From: Jiangella gansuensis DSM 44835
GTDB taxonomy: Bacteria > Actinomycetota > Actinomycetes > Jiangellales > Jiangellaceae
Direction: 5' to 3'
Assembly: GCF_000515395.1 (NCBI RefSeq)
Contig: NZ_KI911782.1
Coordinates: 3,408,606-3,472,605, forward strand
Length of the DNA stretch: 64,000 nucleotides
A model generated the notes under the pieces. That model saw only the letters and a program-made list of their open reading frames with translations, ran no database searches and was not told the DNA's origin. The stretch's first letter is position 1. Each line of letters starts with the position of its first letter. This document shows positions 24,665 through 33,712 of this stretch, one piece after another. The position numbers and the translations under genes are program-made.

Positions 24665-25819
24665 GTGGCCGACGACGGTGCCCGAACGCGTTCGGCGGTG
24701 GCGACCGCTCCGCGCGTCGTCGTCAAGGTGGGGTCGTCCTCGCTCACGACGGCACACGGCGGCCTCGACGACGGCCGGGTCGCGGCTCTGGTGGACGCGC
24801 TGGCGAAGGCCCGGGCGGCCGGACGCGAGGTCGTGCTGGTGTCGTCCGGGGCGATCGCGGCGGGTCTGGCGCCGCTGGGATTGCCGCGCCGCCCGCGTGA
24901 CCTGGCCCGTCAGCAGGCCGCCGCCAGTGTCGGCCAGGGCCTGTTGATGGCCAACTACACCGCCGCGTTCGCCGCGCACGGGCTGCGCGTGGGCCAGGTC
25001 CTGCTCACCGTCGACGACGTCACCCGCCGCTCGCACTACCGCAACGCCTACCGGACGCTGCACCAGCTGCTCGCGCTCGGCGTGGTCCCGATCGTGAACG
25101 AGAACGACACGGTCGCCACGCACGAGATCCGCTTCGGCGACAACGACCGGCTCGCGGCCCTCGTCGCCCAGTTGGTGCACGCGGACCTGCTGGTGCTGCT
25201 CTCCGACGTCGACGGGCTGTACGACGGCAATCCGCACCGGCCGGAGACCAGCCGTATCTCCGACGTCCACGACCTCGCCGATCTCGCCGGCGTCGATGTC
25301 GGCTCGGCCGGCAAGTCCGGTCTGGGCAGCGGCGGCATGGTGACCAAGGTCGAGGCGGCCACCATCGCCACCGGCTCCGGTGCCGACGTCGTGCTGGCCG
25401 CGGCGCCGCAGGTGTCGGCCGTCTTGGACGGCGACCCCGTCGGGACCTGGTTCCATCGCCGCGCGTCCCGCCGCGCCACCCGGCTGTTGTGGCTGGAGCA
25501 CGCCACGGACGGCCGCGGCAGCCTCACCCTCGATGCCGGCGCGGTGCGCGCCGTCGTCGAGCGGGGCGCATCATTGTTGCCCGCCGGTATCACGGCCGTC
25601 GACGGTACGTTCACGGCCGGCGACCCCGTCGACCTGCTCGACGAGCACGGGCACGCGGTGGCGCGCGGGCTGGTGAACTACGACGCGGCCGAGCTGCCGA
25701 GTCTGCTGGGCCGCTCGACGAAGGACCTGGCTCGCGAGCTCGGCCCGGAATACGAGCGGGAGGTCGTGCACCGCGACGACCTCGTGCTGCTCGGACGGGC
25801 GACGACCCGCCGGCCCTGA
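24665..25819 (+). CDS. proB: Glutamate 5-kinase
   Basis: A 384-residue protein from GTG 24665, with GAGGGGAGGA seven bases before. The amino-acid-kinase domain opens with VVVKVGSSSL and includes VSSGAIAAG, IVNENDTVA and GSGGMVTKVEAA. The last 90 residues form the PUA domain of long-form ProB. It phosphorylates glutamate as the first step of proline synthesis and works with ProA, the next gene, to channel the unstable gamma-glutamyl phosphate. Confidence 0.95.
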   Translation: MADDGARTRSAVATAPRVVVKVGSSSLTTAHGGLDDGRVAALVDALAKARAAGREVVLVSSGAIAAGLAPLGLPRRPRDLARQQAAASVGQGLLMANYTAAFAAHGLRVGQVLLTVDDVTRRSHYRNAYRTLHQLLALGVVPIVNENDTVATHEIRFGDNDRLAALVAQLVHADLLVLLSDVDGLYDGNPHRPETSRISDVHDLADLAGVDVGSAGKSGLGSGGMVTKVEAATIATGSGADVVLAAAPQVSAVLDGDPVGTWFHRRASRRATRLLWLEHATDGRGSLTLDAGAVRAVVERGASLLPAGITAVDGTFTAGDPVDLLDEHGHAVARGLVNYDAAELPSLLGRSTKDLARELGPEYEREVVHRDDLVLLGRATTRRP

Positions 25820-25852
25820 CCGTGGCTGGGTCCGTCCCGCCCCACCCTGGGC

Positions 25853-25924
25853 GTTGATCTTGGAGTCGTTCGGCGAACTCGGCGCGAAATGTCCGATTGA
25901 TACCAGAACAGGTTCAAGATCAAC
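25853..25924. repeat. 72-bp palindromic intergenic repeat, family 1, copy B
   Basis: Same length as copy A (10093-10164). It begins GTTGATCTTGGAGT and ends CAAGATCAAC, and shares the loop core GCGAAATGTCCGAT. The inner stem has drifted, so only the outer 10 bases pair perfectly. It lies between proB and proA, 63 bases before the proA start. Confidence 0.82.
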
Positions 25925-25973
25925 CGAGGGTGGGGGAATGGCTGGCGGCGGCGAGGACCAACGGGACCGGAAC

Positions 25974-25979
25974 TAGACT
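25974..25979 (+). promoter_or_regulatory. -10 box of a probable leaderless proA transcript
   Basis: TAGACT ends seven bases before the GTG at 25987, the spacing expected when transcription starts at the first base of the start codon. No Shine-Dalgarno is present. No clear -35 is seen. Confidence 0.5.
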
Positions 25980-25986
25980 GAGCAGC

Positions 25987-27228
25987 GTGAGTATCGCCGA
26001 CCTGGGCCACCGTGCCCGCACCGCTGCCGCTGACCTGGCCGTGCGCATCCGCGCCGAGAAGGACGCCGCGTTGCACGCGATGGCTGACGCGCTGGAGGCG
26101 AACGCCGACTCCATCGTCGAGCGCAACGCCGCCGACGTCGACCGTGCCCGTGCGGTCGGCACCAGCGACGCCATCGTCGACCGGCTGCGCCTCGACGCCA
26201 CGCGCATCGCGGGCATGGCAGACGGGCTGCGCCAGGTGGCCGGGCTGCCCGACCCGGTCGGCGAGGTCGTGCGGGGCTACACGCTGCCCAACGGGCTGCA
26301 GGTCACCCAGCGGCGGGTACCCATGGGCGTCGTCGGCATCATCTACGAGGCCCGGCCCAACGTCACCGCCGACGCCGCCGGCCTGGCGCTGAAGAGCGGC
26401 AACGCCGTGCTCCTCAAGGGCTCGTCGAGCGCCGCGACCTCGAACGAGGCCATCGTCGACGTGCTGGCCGCCGCCGTCGCGAGCGCCGGGCTCCCGGCCG
26501 ACGCCATCCAGTTGGTGCCGGGCGGCCACGACGAAGCCAAACAGCTCATGCGCGCCCGCGGCCTGGTCGACGTGCTCATCCCGCGCGGCGGCGCCGGGCT
26601 CATCCGCAGCGTGGTCGAGGAGTCCACCGTTCCGGTCATCGAGACCGGCGTCGGCAACTGCCACGTCTACGTCGACGCCGACGCCGACCTCGAGAAGGCA
26701 CTGGCCATCGTGCTTAACGCCAAGGTCCAGCGGCCGAGCGTCTGTAACGCCGCCGAGACGCTGTTGGTGCACGCCGACGTCGCCGACACGTTCCTGCCGC
26801 AGGTGCTGGCCGCGCTGCGGGCCGAGGGCGTCACCGTCCACGGCGACGATCGGGTGCGTGCCCACGACGACGCCGTCGTTGCGGCCACCGACGACGACTG
26901 GTCCGCGGAGTACCTCTCGCTCGACCTCGCGGTCGCCGTCGTCGACACCCTCGACGACGCGGTGGCGCACATCCGGCGCTGGGGGAGCGGTCACACCGAG
27001 GCGATCGTCACCCGGTCGCTGGCAGCCTCGCAGCGGTTCGCGGCCACCACCGACTCCGCCGCGGTCATGGTCAACGCGTCCACCCGGTTCACCGACGGCG
27101 AGCAGTTCGGTTTCGGCGCCGAGATCGGCATCTCCACCCAGAAGCTGCACGCCCGCGGTCCCATGGGCCTGCCGGAACTCACTACGACGACGTACGTCGT
27201 CACCGGTGACGGACACGTCCGCGACTGA
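25987..27228 (+). CDS. proA: Gamma-glutamyl phosphate reductase
   Basis: A 413-residue protein from GTG 25987. Aldehyde-dehydrogenase-like fold with [19 protein letters not shown] in the N-terminal domain and the catalytic Cys in [14 protein letters not shown]. It reduces gamma-glutamyl phosphate to glutamate semialdehyde with NADPH in proline synthesis. A long in-frame extension upstream of 25987 runs through the palindromic repeat and is not credible. Gene order after proB is conserved. Confidence 0.95.
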   Translation: MSIADLGHRARTAAADLAVRIRAEKDAALHAMADALEANADSIVERNAADVDRARAVGTSDAIVDRLRLDATRIAGMADGLRQVAGLPDPVGEVVRGYTLPNGLQVTQRRVPMGVVGIIYEARPNVTADAAGLALKSGNAVLLKGSSSAATSNEAIVDVLAAAVASAGLPADAIQLVPGGHDEAKQLMRARGLVDVLIPRGGAGLIRSVVEESTVPVIETGVGNCHVYVDADADLEKALAIVLNAKVQRPSVCNAAETLLVHADVADTFLPQVLAALRAEGVTVHGDDRVRAHDDAVVAATDDDWSAEYLSLDLAVAVVDTLDDAVAHIRRWGSGHTEAIVTRSLAASQRFAATTDSAAVMVNASTRFTDGEQFGFGAEIGISTQKLHARGPMGLPELTTTTYVVTGDGHVRD

Positions 27229-27245
27229 CGGTAGGCTGTCGGCCC

Positions 27246-27392
27246 ATGAAGACCCTGGTGCTGATGGCCGAAGAGGCCCACTCCGAATCCGAAGGCTTCC
27301 CCGCCGTCGGCTGGGGCATCTCCGCGTTCGCCATTCTGGTGGTGCTGCTCCTCGTCGTGCTGGCGTTCGGCAGGGGCCGGCCGCACGCCTGA
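27246..27392 (+). CDS. Small single-pass membrane protein between proA and nadD
   Basis: A 48-residue reading frame: short acidic N-terminus, then one hydrophobic helix ([18 protein letters not shown]) and a basic tail GRGRPHA, so an N-out/C-in or reverse single-pass protein. A TAGGCT -10 box at 27232-27237 ends eight bases before the ATG, suggesting leaderless translation. Small membrane proteins at this place are common in actinobacteria, but no function is known. Confidence 0.7.
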   Translation: MKTLVLMAEEAHSESEGFPAVGWGISAFAILVVLLLVVLAFGRGRPHA

Positions 27393-27411
27393 GCGCGGCA
27401 CAGGCATCACG

Positions 27412-28008
27412 GTGAGCAACCGCACCCGGATCGGGGTCATGGGCGGCACGTTCGACCCGATCCACCACGGTCACCTGGTCGCGGCCAGTGAGGTCCAGCA
27501 CTGGTTCGGCCTCGACGAGGTCGTCTTCGTCCCGACCGGTCAGCCGTGGCAGAAGACCGACCGGCAGGTCACCCCGGCCGAAGACCGTTACCTGATGACG
27601 GTCATCGCCACCGCGTCGAACCCGGTGTTCTCAGTGAGCCGGGTCGACATCGACCGCGGTGGCCCCACGTACACCGTCGACACCCTGCGCGACCTGCGAA
27701 CGCAGCGCGGCGAAGACGTCGAGCTGTACTTCATCACCGGCGCGGACGCCCTGGGGCAGATCCTGTCCTGGCGCGACCACGACGAGCTGTTCCAGTGGGC
27801 GCACTTCGTCGGCTGCACCCGGCCCGGGCACGACCTGTCCGCCGTCGGACTGCCGGAGGACAAAGTCACCCTGGTCGAGGTTCCGGCCCTGGCCATCTCC
27901 TCCAGCGAGTGCCGGCACCGGGTCACCGCCGGCGAGCCGATCTGGTACCTCGTGCCGGACGGAATCGTCCAGTACATCAACAAGCGCGGCCTCTACGTCG
28001 GAACGTGA
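27412..28008 (+). CDS. nadD: Nicotinate-nucleotide adenylyltransferase
   Basis: A 198-residue protein from GTG 27412. The nucleotidyltransferase signature is [12 protein letters not shown], followed by [11 protein letters not shown] and the C-terminal ISSSECRHR, the equivalent of the ISSTxIR motif. It adenylates nicotinate mononucleotide to deamido-NAD in NAD synthesis. It is followed by rsfS and a histidine phosphatase, the standard order. Confidence 0.95.
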   Translation: MSNRTRIGVMGGTFDPIHHGHLVAASEVQHWFGLDEVVFVPTGQPWQKTDRQVTPAEDRYLMTVIATASNPVFSVSRVDIDRGGPTYTVDTLRDLRTQRGEDVELYFITGADALGQILSWRDHDELFQWAHFVGCTRPGHDLSAVGLPEDKVTLVEVPALAISSSECRHRVTAGEPIWYLVPDGIVQYINKRGLYVGT

Positions 28009-28049
28009 GACGCTAGGACCGTCAGACCACAGGAGAGAGGGACGCCGGC

Positions 28050-28448
28050 TTGACCGCAACCGATCGCGCGACCCAGCTCACGATCGCGGCTGCCGAGGCC
28101 GCGGCCGACAAGCTGGCCGACGACATCGTCGCCTTCGACGTGTCCGACCAACTCGCCATCACCGACGTGTTCCTGGTCTGCTCGGCCTCCAACGACCGGC
28201 AGGTCCGCTCCATCGTCGACGCGGTGGAGGAACGGCTGCGCGACCTCGAGGCCAAGCCGGTCCGCCGCGAGGGCGAGCGCGAAGGACGCTGGGTGCTGCT
28301 CGACTACGTCGACATCGTGGTACACGTCCAGCATGCCGAGGACCGCGTCTTCTACGCCCTGGAGCGGCTGTGGAAGGACTGCCCGGTGATCGAGCTGCCC
28401 GAGGATGTGAATGTCGGACGGGCTGGCCGCTCAGGTGACGAGGAGTGA
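28050..28448 (+). CDS. rsfS: Ribosome silencing factor RsfS
   Basis: A 132-residue protein starting at TTG 28050, preceded by AGGAGAGAGG. It has the RsfS/Iojap core, with ITDVFLVCSASNDRQV and GRWVLLDYVDIVVHVQ. It binds uL14 and blocks subunit joining when nutrients are short. Its stop overlaps the start of the next gene, so the two are coupled. Confidence 0.94.
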   Translation: MTATDRATQLTIAAAEAAADKLADDIVAFDVSDQLAITDVFLVCSASNDRQVRSIVDAVEERLRDLEAKPVRREGEREGRWVLLDYVDIVVHVQHAEDRVFYALERLWKDCPVIELPEDVNVGRAGRSGDEE

Positions 28449-29080
28449 GCCGGCGCGTCGTCCTGTGGCGACACGGCCGGACGGAGTGGAACGCGGCTGG
28501 GCGCTTCCAGGGCCAGACCGACGTCGACCTCGACGACCTCGGCCGGCAACAGGCCCGGGAGGCCGCCGCCCGGCTGGCGGCACTGGCGCCGAACCTGCTG
28601 ATCTCGTCGGACCTACGCCGCGCCCAGGACACCACCGCGGCGCTGGCCGAGCTGGTCGGGCTGGAGGTACGGCTCGACCAGCGGCTTCGTGAGACGTACG
28701 CCGGCGAGTGGCAGGGCTGCACGACCGCAGAGATCGCGGCGCGCTGGCCCGACGAGTACAAGGGCTGGCGCGGCGGCGACCCGCTGCTGCGCGTCGGCGG
28801 TGGGGAGAGCCGGCAGGAGGTGGCCGAGCGGATCCTCGCCGCCATCACCGACGCCACGGCCCGGCTGCCCGAGAACGGCCTGGCGGTCCTGACCACACAT
28901 GGCGGCGCGGCACGACTGGGCATCGCGGCGGCGATCGGCATGCCGCTGCACCGGTTCACCAACATGGGCGGACTGTCGAACTGCTCGTGGTCCATGCTCC
29001 GCGAGGGCGACGACGGCTGGATCCTGGTCGAGCACAACGCCGGGACGCTGCCGACCCCCGTGGTGATCGAAGAGGGCTGA
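28445..29080 (+). CDS. Histidine phosphatase family protein
   Basis: A 211-residue protein from GTG 28445, overlapping the rsfS stop by four bases. The catalytic His is in LWRHGRTEWN and the second His in LTTHGGAARLG, as in the phosphoglycerate-mutase-like superfamily. Its position after rsfS matches the actinobacterial proteins annotated as phosphoglycerate mutase or glucosyl-3-phosphoglycerate phosphatase; the substrate is not determined by sequence alone. Confidence 0.9.
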   Translation: MSRRVVLWRHGRTEWNAAGRFQGQTDVDLDDLGRQQAREAAARLAALAPNLLISSDLRRAQDTTAALAELVGLEVRLDQRLRETYAGEWQGCTTAEIAARWPDEYKGWRGGDPLLRVGGGESRQEVAERILAAITDATARLPENGLAVLTTHGGAARLGIAAAIGMPLHRFTNMGGLSNCSWSMLREGDDGWILVEHNAGTLPTPVVIEEG

Positions 29081-29159
29081 AACCGGGCTGAGCTGCAGGT
29101 CCGGGGCCGATTATGAGCTTCCGGGTCCGGTCGGCTAAGCTAGCGGAGCCGTCGAGCAC

Positions 29160-29232
29160 GGGGCTGTGGCGCAGCTGGTAGCGCACCTCCATGGCATGGA
29201 GGGGGTCAGGGGTTCGAGTCCCCTCAGCTCCA
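29160..29232 (+). tRNA. tRNA-Ala (anticodon GGC)
   Basis: A 73-base cloverleaf. Acceptor GGGGCTG pairs with CAGCTCC (one G-T pair); discriminator A, no encoded CCA. The anticodon stem CCTCC/GGAGG encloses loop ATGGCAT with anticodon GGC. The T arm contains GGTTCGAGTCC. It is the last intact housekeeping gene before the decayed island, making its 3' end a likely integration site. Confidence 0.96.
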
Positions 29233-29245
29233 CTGAAACACCAGG

Positions 29246-30025
29246 TCAGAGGCCATGACCGGAATCCTTTTCATAGGAGGGCGGAGTGGCAACTCGACAC
29301 AAGTTCGACACTTCATGCTCGTTGCCAGGGTTCTTCGGGCCGTCTGGGCCGGGCTTGGCAGGTCTCGCGCACGTGGCTGTCATGGACCTCGAAATGGGTG
29401 CCGAGACTGACGGCGAAGCCGAGGCGGTAGGTGCGCCGCGTGATCCCCTTGGGCCGGTGGTGTCGCTGGCTGAGCTGGCCGATCGGCTGGGTGTCACTAT
29501 CCCGCCCAGGATGAGAACGATGATCGCGCCGACCCCGGGGGTGGCGAAGGTGATCGCGGTCAGGCCGAGTGCGAGCGCGGCGATTCGATCGCCCATCTGC
29601 TCCATCGTCGTTCCGGTGGGCTCGACGATCCCGATGCAGAGCTGGTCGACGATTTCCAGCAATGTTGCCGTCGATGTCACGACGAGGAACGACCCGAGCA
29701 CCGATTTGGCCAACCCCGGGACCGGGTGCTGCAGGGCGTCGGCGTCACGACGGATGAGCCCGGTGCCGAGTTGGAGGAAGGAGAACACCAGCATCACGAC
29801 GATCGCGATCCCGAACACGATGTTGTAGACCGCGATGTACTGCTCGGGCGTGAGGTCCACCAGCGTCGTGGTGTCGAAGACCGCCCACACGTTCTCGAAC
29901 ATCATCGCGGCGGCATGGCCGGCAGCGGAGGCGAGCCACTCGAACGGCGCGGCCACCATGACGCCGGCGACGTCACCGCCAAGATTGCAGACCTCGGCGA
30001 TGACCGGCACGTCGCAGATACTCAT
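29246..30025 (-). pseudogene. TrbL/VirB6-like conjugation membrane protein, C-terminally truncated
   Basis: Residues 1 to about 173 (30025 down to about 29505) are a believable membrane protein of actinobacterial conjugative elements: an N-terminal segment with MFENVWAVFDTTTLVDL and helices such as YNIVFGIAIVVMLVFSF and GVGAIIVLILGGI. After GGI the frame runs into unrelated Ser/Pro-rich sequence to a chance stop, so several membrane helices and the C-terminal domain are lost. It lies just downstream of a DUF6112 gene, its usual partner. Confidence 0.65.
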
Positions 30026-30041
30026 CGCCGACCTCGCACTC

Positions 30042-30371
30042 TCACGAGATGCCCTGGCCGACGTCCCAGAAGAAGTTCACCAGCGTCACCGCGGCGCCAC
30101 ACAGCACCGCGGCGCCGCAGGCGACCAGCACGCCGGACTTCCCCCGCCCCGCCAGGTGCGGGTTCGACGAGTTCGCGCCGAACCCCCACACCACCGTCGC
30201 GATGATCAACGCCAGCACGGACAGGACGAGACCGAACGTCATCCCCGCACCCACGACGTCGCGCAGCGACACGATGCCCGGCAGGCCGTCGTCATTCGGC
30301 GCAATATCGATCGCCCGGTTAGAGGTCTGGAAAGGTGGGGCGTACCGGGGCCCGGTCAGTTGAACCTGCAT
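30042..30371 (-). CDS. DUF6112-like small membrane protein of conjugative elements
   Basis: A 109-residue protein with two hydrophobic helices (TFGLVLSVLALIIATVVWGF and VLVACGAAVLCGAAVTLV) flanking the NSSNPHLAGRGKSG loop typical of DUF6112 proteins. The family is small, pilin-like and encoded beside TrbL-like genes in actinobacterial integrative elements. The first 20 residues (before DIAPNDDGLPGI) look non-homologous, so the native start may have been lost. Confidence 0.65.
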   Translation of the reverse strand: MQVQLTGPRYAPPFQTSNRAIDIAPNDDGLPGIVSLRDVVGAGMTFGLVLSVLALIIATVVWGFGANSSNPHLAGRGKSGVLVACGAAVLCGAAVTLVNFFWDVGQGIS

Positions 30372-30656
30372 ACCCCGCAGGTATGCCAGTAGGACCCTGG
30401 CTCACCAGTTGCACTCGTTCGGCGTGCGGTGACAGCGACGACGGACGCGCGAGGCGTGGCTACCGACCGGTGCGGCGGATCCGGCTCGCTCGTATCCACC
30501 TCTACGCAATCGAGACCTGAGCAGGAGGCCCTCTGCGAAGAGGGCGACCCGCCAACCTGTGATCAGTTGGAATCCGACAAACGTATGTGCGGGGGAGCAG
30601 TGGCGGGGCGGATGGCGCTTCGTCGGTGTCCAGCAGGGCTACCGCAACTCCGCCGC

Positions 30657-31026
30657 GACCGCCGTCGGGGTCCTCTACCGAGCGGTGGCCTGGTTCGCCG
30701 AACGCGGCGTCACCATCGAACGCGTGCTGTCCGACAACGGCTACGCCTACAAGTCGTTCCTGTGGCGCGACGCCTGCGAAGAGCTCGGCATCACGATTAA
30801 GAAGACCCGGCCCTACCGGCCACAGACCAACGGGAAGATCGAGAGATCTCACCGCGCCCTGTCCGACGGCTGGGCCTACAAGAAGCTCTACCGCTCAGAG
30901 GACGCCCGCCGCGCAGCACTGGCAGGGTGGCTCCACCAGTACAACCACCACCACCGGCCCCACTCAGTCCTCGGTGGCCTTCCACCCATCACCCGGTTGG
31001 ACAACCTGGTCGGAAATCACACCTAA
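30657..31026 (+). pseudogene. IS481-like transposase, C-terminal fragment
   Basis: The C-terminal half of a DDE transposase: VLSDNGYAYKS holds the second catalytic Asp, and TRPYRPQTNGKIERSH the Glu-bearing helix. The end YNHHHRPHSVLGGLPPITRL is typical of IS481. The N-terminal helix-turn-helix and first Asp are missing, and the sequence upstream of about 30657 is unrelated. The stop overlaps the end of the convergent SRPBCC gene. Confidence 0.85.
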
Positions 31027-31526
31027 GCGGCATCGCGGGTGAGGTAGGTTTCGATGCGGTCGAACGCACCCGGCAAGCCGGTCGTGGCCCAGAAGTCACG
31101 GAACTCGGCCGTAGGAAAGCCCGTCTGCACGACGGTCATGAGCGTGCCGTCGCCGTCGGCCTCGAAGGTGACCTCGACGCGTGTCGTCATAGAGCCGCCC
31201 GACGGATCGGAGCCCGTGGAGTTCGACACGAGTCGGCGCGGCGGTTCGACGACCTCCCAGATCTGCACCTCGGAGAAGAGTTGGTCGGCGTTCGGACCCC
31301 ACTTCGCGGTCTGTGTTCCGCCGACGCGCAGGTCGTTCTCGATCTCGACGACACCGGGCTCCTCATCGAGGATCGAGAACCAGATCTTCTGTTTGTCGGC
31401 ATCGGTGTAGGTGTCGAAGACGACCGCGGGGGTGGCGGGCAGGTAGCGGGTGAGCCGCATGCCGTACGTGCCATCGGGGGCATCGAACAGGTCAGTGGTC
31501 GCCGTGCGAGCGGTGTGCTCGGTCAT
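31023..31526 (-). CDS. SRPBCC (AHSA1-like) domain protein
   Basis: A 167-residue protein with the START-like fold features of the AHSA1/Hsp90-activator-type family: LTRYLPATPAVVFDTYTD at the start of the helix-grip, VGGTQTAKWG in the middle and a C-terminal helix. Such proteins bind hydrophobic ligands. It is co-translated with the preceding ArsR regulator (ATGA overlap at 31523-31526), a common ArsR-SRPBCC pairing. The ligand is unknown. This operon is intact inside otherwise decayed DNA. Confidence 0.88.
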   Translation of the reverse strand: MTEHTARTATTDLFDAPDGTYGMRLTRYLPATPAVVFDTYTDADKQKIWFSILDEEPGVVEIENDLRVGGTQTAKWGPNADQLFSEVQIWEVVEPPRRLVSNSTGSDPSGGSMTTRVEVTFEADGDGTLMTVVQTGFPTAEFRDFWATTGLPGAFDRIETYLTRDAA

Positions 31527-31858
31527 GACTGAGTTCCCTTCTGAAGTGTGAGATAGGCGTCGAGCCCGTCGAGGCGACGTTGCCAGAGCCGCCGGTAGAA
31601 CGCGATCCAGGCCATGGCGTCGTCCAATCCTTCGTCGCCCAGTCGCACCTGGCGGGTGCGACCGACCTTCGCGGTCGCGACGAGACCGGCCGCCTCGAGC
31701 GCCGCGACATGCTTCTGCATGCCTGTGATGGTGATGCCGAACGGCTCCGCGAGCTCGCTCAGCGAGGCCGGCCCCTCACCGAGCCGTGCGAGCACGGACC
31801 GGCGCGTGGGATCGGCGAGTGCTGAGAAGGCCTGATTGAGGCGCTCTTGCTGAACCAT
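31523..31858 (-). CDS. ArsR family transcriptional regulator
   Basis: A 111-residue winged-helix protein: ALADPTRRSVLARLGEGPAS then the recognition helix region ITITGMQKHVAALEAAGL and the wing GRTRQVRLGD. No metal-binding cysteine pair is visible, as in the subgroup paired with SRPBCC proteins. The start ATG is seven bases after a TACGCT -10 box, so the transcript is probably leaderless. It probably represses its own operon. Confidence 0.9.
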   Translation of the reverse strand: MVQQERLNQAFSALADPTRRSVLARLGEGPASLSELAEPFGITITGMQKHVAALEAAGLVATAKVGRTRQVRLGDEGLDDAMAWIAFYRRLWQRRLDGLDAYLTLQKGTQS

Positions 31859-31860
31859 GT

Positions 31861-31883
31861 GGTTGAGCGTACCACGTTGAACC
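31861..31883 (-). promoter_or_regulatory. Operator and core promoter of the ArsR-SRPBCC operon
   Basis: Inverted repeat GGTTGAGCGT-ACC-ACGTTGAACC (8 of 10 arm positions pair) overlaps the minus-strand -10 hexamer TACGCT (31866-31871). Repressor binding here would cover the promoter directly. Confidence 0.6.
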
Positions 31884-31910
31884 GAACGGTGCAGTATTGA
31901 AATCCTGGAT

Positions 31911-32421
31911 GTGGGCCTATTTCGGGCGCTGCAGTTGGGGGCAGCATCGGTGGACAGCGATCGCTATCGGAGGGCGACGCCACGAGAGCGCGCGCTGCTC
32001 GGTGTCGTCCACGCCCGGGCGCTGGCTATCGCTGGACGAGACGCCGACGCGGCAGCGGCGCTGAACCGAGCTGAGGCCGATCTCGCCGCAGCTGCGCCCG
32101 GCGGCGACGAACCGGCCCGAGTGTTCTTCTTCGCCGAAGCAAGCCTCGCCCACGAGACGGCCCGCACGCTGCGCGATCTCGGCGATCTCGCCGGGGCAGA
32201 ACGGCATTTCGTCCGAAGCGTCCGCACGCGTCGCGCCGCCACCTTTACCCGCACGCACGCGGTCACGCTTAGTTACCTGGGATCGGTGCGGTTCCGGCAA
32301 GGAGGCATCGACGGAGTATGCGAGTCGTGGTCGGTGGCGTTGGGCGCGATGGACGGCGTTCGGTCCGGCCGGACGCGACAGATCGTCCTCGACATGCGAT
32401 CGGCTCTGGCTCCGTACCGTC
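31911..32421 (+). pseudogene. TPR-type C-terminal part of an XRE-like regulator
   Basis: About 170 residues of tetratricopeptide-like helices (ERALLGVVHARALAIAGRD, FFAEASLAHETARTLRDLGD, AVTLSYLGSVRFRQGG), as in the C-terminal half of large Streptomyces-type XRE regulators. The DNA-binding N-terminus is absent. Around 32421 the homologous sequence ends and the strand switches to an ArdC fragment. Confidence 0.55.
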
Positions 32422-32658
32422 GCAGGCCGGGTGGTGCGCCGTCGTTGGTGGGTGGCTCGGGGAGTTGGTCGAGGATCCGCAGTGCGGTGGTCCGTACTCG
32501 TCCACCGGTCATGCGGACCACGTCGGCCGGTTCGGTGTCAGGCACTGTTGATGACCAGGACGCGATGTAGGGAACGGTGTATCCGCTGGTGTCCATGCCG
32601 TGGCTGGAGCCGATCATCATCGCGACGGATTCGGCTTCGACCTCGGCGATACCGCGAT
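32422..32658 (-). pseudogene. ArdC-like antirestriction metallopeptidase, C-terminal fragment
   Basis: The segment EVEAESVAMMIGSSHGMDTS, then YTVPYIASW, then RVRTTALRILDQLP matches the C-terminal region of ArdC/ImmA-type zinc peptidases in actinobacterial conjugative elements. The N-terminal DNA-binding region and the HExxH zinc site are missing. It is bounded on the left by the TPR fragment and on the right by the ParB fragment, with switches of strand at both joins. Confidence 0.55.
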
Positions 32659-32660
32659 GC

Positions 32661-33672
32661 AGGGAATGGCCTTCGTCCGTGTCAGCGTGCATGAGCGCGC
32701 CAAACGCGACGCCGTTGAGACCGGCCTGGCTGTGGCCGAGCACGAGGTCGCCCGGAAGGCCGGGGCGGACTACGAGCTGACACTGCACCAGGCCGCCGTG
32801 CTCATCCAGCTCGACGACGACCCCGACGCGGTGAAGGAGCTGCGGAAGGTCGCCAAGAAGAAACCAGCCGCCTTCGACCACGAAGCGCAACGCCTGATCG
32901 GTGCCAAGGCCACGCGCGATGAGATCGCCAAGACCCGCGCCGAGTACGAGGCCAACGGCGTCACAGTGGTGGACTGGCCCGCCTGGAACGACCCGGACAC
33001 GGCGTTCTTGCGCGATCTCCGCACCGGCGACGGCGAACCGTTGACCGAAGAGAACTACGCAGGCAAGCCCGGACACGCCGTCGCGGTAGGAGAGTCATGG
33101 CGTGGCGTTGCTGTCGAGCACGTCGTCGTGAACTGGAAACTGCACGGCCTACGCAAGCTCACCGGCACCGGGTCGACGGCGGGCCGGAAGCTGACCGAGG
33201 AGGAGAAGGCCACCCGGCGCGAGGTCATCACCAACAACAAGGCGTGGGACTCTGCCGAGAAGGGCCGCCGGACCTGGCTGACCAATCTGCTGAGCCGCAA
33301 GCGGCTGCCCGCCGACGCCCTGGCGTTCGCCGCGACCGTCCTTGCGTCGCGCAGCCACGAAGTCGGGCGAGCGGTCCAGAGCAGGCACCGGATAGCCCGC
33401 CTCCTGCTCGGCCTGGACCAGACGGTCGGGGACGACCCGCTGGCTGGCCTGATTGAGAAGACCCCAAACAAGGCCGAGAACGTCACCTTCGCGCTTGCCC
33501 TCGGCGCGCTCGAGGGCGCCACCCATCGGCATACCTGGCGCAACCCCACCGAGGCCGCACGCGCCTACTTCCAGCAGCTCTCGAACTGGGGCTACAACCT
33601 CGCCGAGGTCGAACAGTTCGTGACCGCCACCGACACAAGGACTGATAGCGCCGACGACGCCGCACGTGACTC
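32661..33672 (+). pseudogene. ParB-like partition protein fragment cut by IS3
   Basis: About 335 residues of a ParB-family protein of plasmid or integrative element type: VSVHERAKRDAVETGLAVAE, LIQLDDDPDAVKELRKVAKK and KLTEEEKATRREVITNNKAW are recognisable. The N-terminal nuclease-like ParB domain is missing at the ArdC junction. The C-terminus stops at the left end of the IS3 element. The rest of the frame to 33979 is IS3 DNA read antisense. Confidence 0.65.
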
Positions 33673-33712
33673 TGAACCGCCCCGGGGTTTCCGGAGGCTC
33701 CGGTGTGTGTCT

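Noticed and set aside
25897-25986. N-terminal extension of ProA
   Set aside because: The extension reads through the palindromic repeat and has no similarity; the GTG at 25987 has a -10 box at leaderless spacing.
29233-29275. Terminator directly after the tRNA (GGTCA...TGACC with a nearby CCTTTTC)
   Set aside because: Only a 5-base-pair stem with a long gap before the T-run; too weak to call.
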